DNA from: Acetobacteraceae bacterium
Lineage (GTDB): Bacteria; Pseudomonadota; Alphaproteobacteria; Acetobacterales; Acetobacteraceae
Assembly (NCBI GenBank): GCA_027311485.1
Contig: DAICYU010000026.1
Span: 1 to 17,201 of the forward strand
Reading direction: 5' to 3'
DNA length: 17,201 bases
Every line of letters begins with the position of its first letter. Within the stretch, counting starts at the first letter, position 1. The notes under the pieces are model-generated. The model was not told the origin of the DNA and made no database searches. It saw nothing but the letters and a program-made list of their open reading frames with translations. Below, piece after piece: positions 7,337-13,512 of the stretch. The position numbers were made by a program, and so were the translations under genes.

Positions 7337-7984
7337 TTATTTTATCCCCCTTGAACCAGACGTGTTGTCCGCATCAACCCGGATGCGATTGACGACGGAC
7401 AGGACTCCAGGCACCCGCCACGCGACCGATTCGGCTTCGTCCCGCTCAAAGGCCGACGGGACATGACCGGACAGGATGATCCTGCGATCCTGCGCCGACA
7501 CGATGATACCGTGGGCGCTGCGGCGTGCGTTGAATACGAATTGCCGATCAATACTGTCATTGATACGCTGCACCAGCACCACGTTGATGAGCATGATGTT
7601 GTTGCTGATACCGCGGATGCCCTTGATCTGCCGCACCGCATCTTCCGCGGACCGCTTCTGTGCAGACGTTTCAACCTCACCCTCAAGTATCAGCCACCCG
7701 GCCCTGACCGCTGGCCGTATCAGATCGCCGCCGTCGACCTTTCGCCGCAGCACGTGGCGCACCAAGTCGGTCAGGTCCGCATCGGACGGCACCACACCGG
7801 ACGGAACCAAACCAGGCGATAGACCTTCGGTCCGGTCCGTTTTCACGTCGTGCGCCGTTCCAGAGATCGTCGCAGCAGACCCGCCCGCTGCGTCAGCGCG
7901 ATGCAGGTCAGCGTGTCGATAAAGTAGAATTGCCTCGGACCCGGTTAAATCGACTCCCTGCCGGGGCAGGACGGTCGTATCCAT
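7337..7984 (-). CDS. Double BON-domain protein
   Basis: A 215-residue protein with a non-conserved N-terminal stretch of about 75 residues (MDTTVLPRQGVDLTGSEAIL...) and two BON domains: about residues 68-135 (GWLILEGEVETSAQKRSAED) and 138-207 (DRRIILSGHVPSAFERDEAE). No signal peptide or transmembrane helix is visible, so it is probably cytoplasmic. Start 7984 is supported by GGAGG (7991-7995) 6 bases upstream; a longer frame to 8026 lacks such a site. It shares strand and domain type with the triple-BON gene, but a 133-base gap containing an FNR-like box separates them, so that gene may have its own promoter. Its own upstream region is shared divergently with the nitroreductase-family gene. 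Function unknown beyond the domain family. Confidence 0.87.
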   Translation of the reverse strand: MDTTVLPRQGVDLTGSEAILLYRHADLHRADAAGGSAATISGTAHDVKTDRTEGLSPGLVPSGVVPSDADLTDLVRHVLRRKVDGGDLIRPAVRAGWLILEGEVETSAQKRSAEDAVRQIKGIRGISNNIMLINVVLVQRINDSIDRQFVFNARRSAHGIIVSAQDRRIILSGHVPSAFERDEAESVAWRVPGVLSVVNRIRVDADNTSGSRGIK

Positions 7985-7990
7985 CAATTT

Positions 7991-7995
7991 CCTCC
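7991..7995 (-). promoter_or_regulatory. Ribosome binding site of the double-BON gene
   Basis: GGAGG on the minus strand, 6 bases before the ATG at 7984; it sets this start rather than the in-frame ATG at 8026. Confidence 0.7.
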
Positions 7996-8074
7996 ACGTA
8001 ACGCAAGACGCCGCTCGTTTTTGCATCTATCAGGAAGCAGTTATTCAACGTGGCACATTCGTCGCGTGGCTGTC

Positions 8075-8088
8075 TTGACTTGGATCAT
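8075..8088. promoter_or_regulatory. FNR/FixK-like box facing the double-BON gene
   Basis: TTGACTTGGATCAT matches the half-site pattern TTGAY-N4-RTCAA in 9 of 10 positions (last base T instead of A). Its centre is about 97 bases upstream of the double-BON ATG at 7984. A GAATAA (minus strand, 8041-8046) lies at a plausible -10 distance. Confidence 0.45.
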
Positions 8089-8179
8089 GACGCCGCTGGA
8101 CAGACGCCATCAGGCCGAATTCACGATTTAGTGTTCATGAAGGACTGTTATCGCGCACTGGTTTCTTTGTGGATCTGCG

Positions 8180-8193
8180 TTGACCTGGATCAA
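8180..8193. promoter_or_regulatory. FNR/FixK-type box facing the nitroreductase-family gene
   Basis: TTGACCTGGATCAA, a full match to TTGAY-N4-RTCAA and very similar to the box at 8075. Its centre lies about 162 bases before the chosen ATG at 8349. It would activate transcription toward the nitroreductase-glucan phosphorylase pair if it sits near -41. Confidence 0.6.
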
Positions 8194-8348
8194 CAGGGTC
8201 CAGGCCAGCCGGATGCAGGCTGCGACAGCACTGTCGCCAGAAGCTGAACGGCTCGGAAACTTTCGTCGATCACGTGCGAAGGGCTGATTTGCCACTGCAT
8301 TTTCCGCTTGGGCTGTTCAATCCGGCCCAAACCGCAAGGTATTTCACA

Positions 8349-8996
8349 ATGACGGTCACCGTGCCTTTGAGCATGACTCCGGAACAAGGCGGGACATTTC
8401 CGCCGGCGGCGCCGAACGACGACCCACTGACGCTGCCGCCGCCGCGCGCAGTATTCGGTGATCCGCTGTCAACGGCGTTGAGGAACCGTCGGTCACTGCG
8501 GTCCTTCGACACAGCCCGCGATCTATCCTTGCAGCAGCTTTCGGAACTTCTTTGGTGTGCCTGCGGCGTGAACCGGACCGAGACCGGAGGCCGCACCGTG
8601 CCTTCCTGGCGGGATGCGCGGGAGGTGGAGGTCTTCGTGGCGACGCGGGCGGGTGTCTGGCGTTATGATCCGGTACCAAATTGGCTTTCGCTGCACCTCA
8701 GGACAGACGTCCGACCGCTGACCTCGACGCCGGATCTCGTCGCAGGCGCGCCGCTTGAACTGATCTATGTTGGTCACCGGGACCATCTGACCAATCTGCC
8801 ACGGGAAGACCAATACCGGATTGCGAGTACGGATACCGGCTTCATCGCAGCGAATATCTATCTCTATTGCGCGTCGGAGGGGTTGGCGACGGTCCTCCGC
8901 ACATCCTTCGATCATTCGCCTCTGACCCGCGCACTACGCCTGGATCGCGGCGAGTTCGTGACCTTTGTTCAGTCGGTCGGATATCCGGCAGCATGA
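8349..8996 (+). CDS. Nitroreductase-family flavoprotein (SagB/ThcOx- or Acg-like)
   Basis: A 215-residue protein with the FMN-binding nitroreductase fold: RRSLRSFD near residue 45 (phosphate-contacting arginines), LSELLWCACGVNRTETGGRTVPS, a strand pair ending GVWRYDP, and the C-terminal FIAANIYLYCASEGLATVLR followed by VGYP. The pattern resembles SagB/ThcOx-type dehydrogenases and the small nitroreductase-like proteins of low-oxygen regulons; true nitroreductase activity should not be assumed. The ATG at 8349 is chosen because homologues typically begin near TVTVPLSM and an AAGG sits about 9 bases upstream; a GTG at 8274 would add 25 unconvincing residues. The glucan phosphorylase follows within 65 bases on the same strand, suggesting co-transcription from the FNR-type box upstream. 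Confidence 0.87.
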   Translation: MTVTVPLSMTPEQGGTFPPAAPNDDPLTLPPPRAVFGDPLSTALRNRRSLRSFDTARDLSLQQLSELLWCACGVNRTETGGRTVPSWRDAREVEVFVATRAGVWRYDPVPNWLSLHLRTDVRPLTSTPDLVAGAPLELIYVGHRDHLTNLPREDQYRIASTDTGFIAANIYLYCASEGLATVLRTSFDHSPLTRALRLDRGEFVTFVQSVGYPAA

Positions 8997-9061
8997 AACC
9001 CTAGGCCGCATAGCGATCGCCGGCGGACCGCAATCCCATGTTGGAGTGGACTGGAAAGATC

Positions 9062-10765
9062 ATGCACGATCTGCTGGAAAATTTCGTCAGCCGAATTAAC
9101 ATCGCCTATTTCTCGATGGAGATTGCGATACGGCCGGAGATGCAGACCTATTCCGGCGGTCTCGGCATCCTCGCCGGCGATACAGTCCGTTCCTGCGCCG
9201 ATCTGGAAATACCCGTCATCTTCGTGACGCTGATCAGCCGCGCGGGGTATTTCCGGCAGGAAATCGATGCGGAGAAGGGACAGATTGAGCACCCGGATTG
9301 GTGGGATCCGACCGTGCTGTGCGCGCCGCTGGATGCCATGGTTGCGCTCCGGATCGAGCAGCGTCCGGTGTGGATCCGCCCCTGGCTTTACATCCACACC
9401 AGTCCGCACGGGCACAAGACCCCCGTTCTGCTGCTGGACTCCGACCTTGATCAGAATGATCCCGCCGATCGTGAGCTGACCCATTATCTTTATGGTGACG
9501 GCGAAGCCTACCGCCTGAAGCAGGAACTGATTCTTGGTCTGGGTGGTATCCGGCTGCTGCAGGCGCTTGGCTTCTATCTGCACACCTATCACCTCAATGA
9601 AGGCCATGCGGCGTTTCTTACGCTGGACTTGTTGAACCGCTACCGCTTCCCACCGGAGGATGTTCGGCCCGGGGAGCCGATCTACGATGTGGCAGAGGTG
9701 CGGGAGCGGTGCGTATTCACGACGCATACGCCGGTTGAAGCCGGGCATGACCGGTTTTCGTACGACCTGTTCGAAAAACTGGTTCCCGATCTGGTGGATG
9801 TGGGCGAACTGAAACGGGTCGCCGGTGCGGATTCACTGAACATGACACAGCTTGCCCTGAGCCTGGCCGGCTACACGAACGGGGTGGCACGCCGCCACGC
9901 TGAAACGACGCGCCTGATGTTTCCGGGATTCCGCGTCCATGCCATCACCAATGGCGTCCACGTCGGATTGTGGGCGCATCCGGCGTTCGCCCGGTTATTC
10001 TGCTCATACTGGCCACACTGGATTCACGAGCCGGAAATTCTGGTTCGTGCGCTGCAACTGTCCGATCAGGAGGTTTCGGAGTGCCACCGGGCCGCCAAGG
10101 CCGGCTTTAGCGATATGGTGCGCGCGTTGACGGGCGTCAGCCTGGACCCGAACATTGCCACTCTGGGATTTGCTCGGCGGATGACCGGCTACAAGCGGCC
10201 TTTGCTCCTGTTTTCCGATGTGGAGCGGTTGACCGCCATTGCGTCAAAGCAACCAATCCAGATTGTCCTCGCCGGGAAGGCGCATCCGAAGGATGAGGAA
10301 GGCAAACAGGCCATCCGGCGGCTGTTGCAGCTGACACAGGAACTTCATGGACGCGTGACGTGCGCCTTCCTGCCGAACTATGACATGCGCATCGCACAGG
10401 CGATGATCAGCGGCGTGGATGTCTGGGTCAACACGCCACAGCCACCGATGGAAGCCTCCGGCACCAGTGGCATGAAGGCCGCGCTCAATGGCGTCATCAA
10501 CCTAAGTGTTCTGGACGGCTGGTGGGTCGAGGCCTGTGTCGAGGGTGTAACCGGCTGGGCAATCGGCGGCGAGGATGATGCCGGTTCGGCAGATCGACAT
10601 GCCGGCCTGCTGTATGAAAAGCTGGAGCGTGTTGTCCTGCCACTTTTCTATGCCGAAAGAAGCCAATGGTGTGCCATGATGAAGCAGAGTATTGGCAATA
10701 TTGCCTACTACTTCAACAGCCAGCGCATGATGCGTCGCTATGCAAGCGAGGCCTACTTGCGATAA
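9062..10765 (+). CDS. glgP: Alpha-glucan phosphorylase, short bacterial type (GT35)
   Basis: Releases glucose 1-phosphate from glycogen-like alpha-1,4-glucans with a pyridoxal phosphate cofactor. Family features in order: IAYFSMEIAIRPEMQTYSGGLGILAGD at the N-terminus, HLNEGHAAF, FTTHTPVEAGHDRF, AITNGVH, GFARRMTGYKRPLL, and the cofactor block EASGTSGMKAALNG whose Lys (about residue 472) should bind pyridoxal phosphate. At 567 residues it is much shorter than E. coli GlgP (about 815) and matches the compact phosphorylases that lack the long N-terminal regulatory region. The start at 9062 has GGAAAG just upstream; an in-frame ATG at 9038 adding MLEWTGKI is possible. It provides sugar phosphate that PfkB, encoded in the same window, could process after isomerisation. 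It converges with the AraC-family gene. Confidence 0.92.
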   Translation: MHDLLENFVSRINIAYFSMEIAIRPEMQTYSGGLGILAGDTVRSCADLEIPVIFVTLISRAGYFRQEIDAEKGQIEHPDWWDPTVLCAPLDAMVALRIEQRPVWIRPWLYIHTSPHGHKTPVLLLDSDLDQNDPADRELTHYLYGDGEAYRLKQELILGLGGIRLLQALGFYLHTYHLNEGHAAFLTLDLLNRYRFPPEDVRPGEPIYDVAEVRERCVFTTHTPVEAGHDRFSYDLFEKLVPDLVDVGELKRVAGADSLNMTQLALSLAGYTNGVARRHAETTRLMFPGFRVHAITNGVHVGLWAHPAFARLFCSYWPHWIHEPEILVRALQLSDQEVSECHRAAKAGFSDMVRALTGVSLDPNIATLGFARRMTGYKRPLLLFSDVERLTAIASKQPIQIVLAGKAHPKDEEGKQAIRRLLQLTQELHGRVTCAFLPNYDMRIAQAMISGVDVWVNTPQPPMEASGTSGMKAALNGVINLSVLDGWWVEACVEGVTGWAIGGEDDAGSADRHAGLLYEKLERVVLPLFYAERSQWCAMMKQSIGNIAYYFNSQRMMRRYASEAYLR

Positions 10766-10787
10766 GCTGACTGCGCGCCGGCACATT

Positions 10788-10806
10788 CCGCCAGGCTTCG
10801 TGGCGG
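10788..10806. terminator. Possible bidirectional hairpin between converging genes
   Basis: CCGCCA and TGGCGG form a 6-bp stem around a 7-base loop, in the 44-base gap between the converging glucan phosphorylase and AraC-family stops. There is no T tract on either side, so this is a weak call. Confidence 0.35.
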
Positions 10807-10809
10807 CGT

Positions 10810-11853
10810 TCATACAAAACTCTCGACGGCCAACCGTGCATCGTCCTGCGCGACCAGCGGGCTGAGGTCCGCGATGCGTGGCAGCCAGTGCGTTCCGCTC
10901 TGCCAGCGGGACAGAGATTCCCGCAAAGTCACAGACGGCGACTGGCCGAATATGGTGCGGTAAGACACCGCGAAGCGGCCAAGCTCCCAAAATCCGTATT
11001 TCGTGGCGATGTCGGTGACAGTTCCCTCGCCCGGGGACGCGCAGCGCAGATCCCGGTGCGCCAGATGCAGGCGGCGCAGCAGCAGATAGCGTTTCGGACC
11101 GACTCCCAACTGTTCGTGGCAGACCTGATGCAAGGTTCGCTGGCTGACGCCCAACGCCGCGCAAACCTCAGGCAGATACAGCGCTCGGCCGCGATTGGCT
11201 TCCTCAAGCGCGCGGAAGCGTTTGATCAGCAGAGCGTGGCGTCGCTGGCTGGCGGTATCCGTCCGCAGGCGCCCCGCGGCAAGGCACATGACCATGGCAT
11301 CGCTCAGCGACACCTCCAGGCCGCGTGCGGCTTCGGGTCGGGCAATGATATGCGGTGCAGTCTCCGCCAGGTGTGCCGCCGCCGCGTGCAGCGACCGCAG
11401 CCGTGTCATCGATGCCGCTGCGACGTTTGCTGTCATGACCGGGTCGGTCGGTGTCAGGTCCAGCCCGGCAAGCGCTCCGGCCAGTTCCGCCAGGTCATTT
11501 GCCGGCAAGGACATGGATGCGAGGTGGCTTGGGCCGGAGGCAGTATGACACAAGGTGCCGGAACCGGAGAGCACGCCGACTTCATCCGGCATCAGTTCTA
11601 TGCCCTGGCGCTTCATCGGCGCACCGGGTTCGGCGAAGAAGCCGATCCCCACGCGCCCGTCCACAATTTCAATGCGCCAGGTACGCGCCAGGATTTCATT
11701 GAACCGCTGCAACCGAAGCCGATGCAGGTCGACCCTGATGATGCTGGCGGCAAAAGACCCGGAACCCGTTACAACGTACTCGCTGTTGGCCGGCCGGACG
11801 GCGGCCCGGAACTCATCCACGTCTGTCACTCTTATGGCGCAACTCGACAGCAT
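10810..11853 (-). CDS. AraC-family transcriptional regulator
   Basis: DNA-binding regulator of about 347 residues. The C-terminal third is the AraC double helix-turn-helix: YLPEVCAALGVSQRTLHQVC, LGVGPKRYLLLRRLHLAHRD, then VTDIATKYGFWELGRFAVSY and FGQSPSVTLRE. The N-terminal half (VTDVDEFRAAVRPANSEYVV...) resembles the AraC-binding-like sensor domain of regulators such as EutR or OruR; the ligand is unknown. The frame stays open to an ATG at 11994, but the start is ambiguous: none of 11994, 11898 or 11853 has a good ribosome site. I prefer 11853 because the family domain begins there, the upstream codons are AT-rich unlike the rest, and an FNR-type box falls inside the longer version. Divergent from the OmpA-like gene, it may regulate that gene or itself. 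Confidence 0.85.
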   Translation of the reverse strand: MLSSCAIRVTDVDEFRAAVRPANSEYVVTGSGSFAASIIRVDLHRLRLQRFNEILARTWRIEIVDGRVGIGFFAEPGAPMKRQGIELMPDEVGVLSGSGTLCHTASGPSHLASMSLPANDLAELAGALAGLDLTPTDPVMTANVAAASMTRLRSLHAAAAHLAETAPHIIARPEAARGLEVSLSDAMVMCLAAGRLRTDTASQRRHALLIKRFRALEEANRGRALYLPEVCAALGVSQRTLHQVCHEQLGVGPKRYLLLRRLHLAHRDLRCASPGEGTVTDIATKYGFWELGRFAVSYRTIFGQSPSVTLRESLSRWQSGTHWLPRIADLSPLVAQDDARLAVESFV

Positions 11854-11913
11854 TTCGGACCCGAATGGTGGCAACCAAGGCGGGGCAGCAAATACCATAA
11901 GTAAATTATCTGA

Positions 11914-11927
11914 TTGACATGTATCAA
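11914..11927. promoter_or_regulatory. FNR/FixK-type box near the AraC-family gene start
   Basis: TTGACATGTATCAA, matching all ten defined positions of TTGAY-N4-RTCAA. Its centre is about 68 bases upstream of the preferred AraC start at 11853; a class II position (-41) would put the transcript start near 11879. If translation starts at 11994 instead, the match lies in coding sequence and could be coincidental. Confidence 0.4.
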
Positions 11928-12275
11928 CTTGCGCAATAACACGTTCTTGATTCAGGAGTTCTAAAGCCTCTGTGCTTTGTTTTATTATCATCATATTTAT
12001 TGTTGTTTAACGGGGGTTACTTAGGTTTTGCGCCTGGTGCATTTGCGGCGACTGCCCCCGGTGCGACCCGCCGCCCGGTGGTTGCGCCGTCCGGTTTTGC
12101 CTGGCCTGTCGCGCGGCCCGCCATGCAAGCCAAAACAAGACAGAAGTTCAGCCCAGGCCTAGCATTCGTGTTGTTGCAGCGCGGCCACACCAGCGTCGGG
12201 CAAAGCATTTTTGCCGAAATTGCATAGCCGTTGCGCAGTATTCAGAGCATTCGGGTTTTAACGATTATAACAAGT

Positions 12276-12280
12276 GAGGG
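12276..12280 (+). promoter_or_regulatory. Ribosome binding site that sets the OmpA-like start
   Basis: GAGGG 7 bases before the ATG at 12288. An upstream in-frame start at 12231 would place non-signal residues before the evident signal peptide. Confidence 0.7.
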
Positions 12281-12287
12281 ACCCGAT

Positions 12288-13472
12288 ATGTCACCGAATA
12301 CGCGGAAAAGACTACAACCGGCAGTCCTGGTGGCCGCCACCGCAATCCTGAGCACGCCAGTTCTGGCTCAACAACCACCACCGGTCGGGTACCCCGTTGC
12401 CGGGCCGTATGTCAGCCTTGGCGGCGGCTTCAACCTGAAAGGCGACGAGTCGATCAAGAACCTGAGCGGCAACCTCGGTGTAACCACAGGGTTGAGTACG
12501 CCTAACCTGACGTTCGGCACGTCAATCGGCGCGGCCGCCATCGGCGCGTTCGGCTACGGCTTCGGAAATGGTCTGCGGACCGAACTCGAACTCGACTACC
12601 GCGGCAACAGCTTCAACAAGGTCAGCGGCCTCAACCGCTACGGCTATGGCGCCAGCACAAGCGCCAGCGGCAGTGAGCAGATGTGGGGACCGATGTTAAA
12701 CGTCCTCTATGATTTCAACGGACTCATACCGATGGTGGTGCCTTATGTCGGCGTCGGCATTGGCTATCAGCGAGTACATCTATCGAATTTCGGCGCCGTC
12801 GGCAGCGGCACCGCCGCCGCTCTGAATCCCACGCTGGGGTCCAACGACACCCGGGCGTCCTTCGCCGCACAGGGCATCGTCGGTGCAGCCTTTCCGATTG
12901 ACCAGGTACCCGGCCTCGCCATCACGGCAGATTACCGGATCATGGGCCTGACCGGCACGCGGACCTATAACGCTGCATTGGCCTACAACACGCCAGCCGG
13001 CCGGGTCACCCGCCCAGGCACGTTCGAAGTCGGCCACCAATACAACAACACCTTCATCTTCGGCGTCCGATACAACTTCGGGGTCGTGCCGCCACCGCCG
13101 CCACCGGCACCCGCACCGGTCGCCGCACCGGCGCCCGCCGCGGCCCGGTCTTACCTGGTGTTCTTCGACTGGGATAAGGCCACGCTGACCGACCGGGCGC
13201 GTGAGATCATCAAGGAAGCGGCCGATAACTCCACCCGCGTCCAATACACGCAGATAGAAGTCAACGGCTACACGGATACATCCGGCACGCCGCAATACAA
13301 CCAACGCCTGTCCGTTCGGCGCGCCGAGGTTGTCGCCAGCGAACTCGTCAAGGACGGCGTCCCGAAGGAAGCCATCGCCATCCAGGGCTTCGGCGAAACG
13401 CATCTGCTGGTCGCCACCGGCCCGAATGTGCGCGAACCGCAGAACCGCCGCGTCGAGATCATCATCAAGTAG
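12288..13472 (+). CDS. OmpA-family outer membrane porin
   Basis: A 394-residue outer-membrane protein. A signal peptide (MSPNTRKRLQ then hydrophobic AVLVAATAILSTPVLA) is probably cleaved before QQPPP. Residues about 30-265 have the alternating, Gly- and aromatic-rich pattern of an 8-strand beta barrel (YVSLGGGFNLKG, GAFGYGFGNGLRTELELDYR, PYVGVGIGYQR, FIFGVRYNFGV). A Pro/Ala linker (PPPPPPAPAPVAAPAPAAA) joins it to the OmpA C-terminal peptidoglycan-binding domain: YLVFFDWDKATLTDRA, IEVNGYTDTSGTPQYNQRLS, RRAEVVASELV and the closing NRRVEIIIK. It should tether the outer membrane to the cell wall. pqiB starts 40 bases downstream without an obvious terminator, so read-through into the pqi genes is possible. 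Barrel specificity cannot be inferred. Confidence 0.93.
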   Translation: MSPNTRKRLQPAVLVAATAILSTPVLAQQPPPVGYPVAGPYVSLGGGFNLKGDESIKNLSGNLGVTTGLSTPNLTFGTSIGAAAIGAFGYGFGNGLRTELELDYRGNSFNKVSGLNRYGYGASTSASGSEQMWGPMLNVLYDFNGLIPMVVPYVGVGIGYQRVHLSNFGAVGSGTAAALNPTLGSNDTRASFAAQGIVGAAFPIDQVPGLAITADYRIMGLTGTRTYNAALAYNTPAGRVTRPGTFEVGHQYNNTFIFGVRYNFGVVPPPPPPAPAPVAAPAPAAARSYLVFFDWDKATLTDRAREIIKEAADNSTRVQYTQIEVNGYTDTSGTPQYNQRLSVRRAEVVASELVKDGVPKEAIAIQGFGETHLLVATGPNVREPQNRRVEIIIK

Positions 13473-13512
13473 GACCAGTTCCGATCGGTTAACGCAGGCC
13501 GGCGCAGCAGCA

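Larger units (their letters stand above)
7985..8348. other. Divergent intergenic regulatory region, no gene supported
   Basis: This 364-base gap separates the minus-strand double-BON gene from the plus-strand nitroreductase-family gene. Its notable content is two FNR/FixK-like boxes (8075-8088 and 8180-8193), one nearer each gene. Short open frames here lack family features and overlap the boxes, so they are not called. Confidence 0.6.
11854..12287. other. Divergent intergenic region between the AraC-family and OmpA-like genes
   Basis: The left part (about 11890-12010) is strikingly AT-rich for this DNA and probably holds the regulator's promoter, including an FNR-type box. The remainder is GC-rich with no recognisable element. 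A 75-codon open frame at 12000-12227 has low-complexity Ala/Pro content and no ribosome site and is not called. TTATAA at 12265-12270 could be part of the OmpA promoter; no good -35 was found. Confidence 0.5.

Noticed and set aside
8075..8193. Interpretation of the inverted repeats as CRP sites.
   Set aside because: The half sites are TTGAY/RTCAA with a 4-base spacer, as for FNR/FixK, not TGTGA-N6-TCACA.
8050..8247. A 65-codon open frame in the divergent gap before the nitroreductase-family gene.
   Set aside because: It overlaps both FNR-like boxes, lacks a ribosome site and shows no family features.
10888..11904. A plus-strand open frame opposite the AraC-family gene.
   Set aside because: No domain or ribosome site; the minus strand has a clear AraC helix-turn-helix domain.
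12000..12227. A 75-codon open frame upstream of the OmpA-like gene.
   Set aside because: Low-complexity Ala/Pro/Gly content, no ribosome binding site and no family resemblance; the spacing suggests promoter DNA.
12231..12270. A sigma-70 promoter for the OmpA-like gene using TTGCGC at 12231 and TTATAA at 12265.
   Set aside because: The spacing of about 28 bases is far too long for a -35/-10 pair, and no better pair was found.
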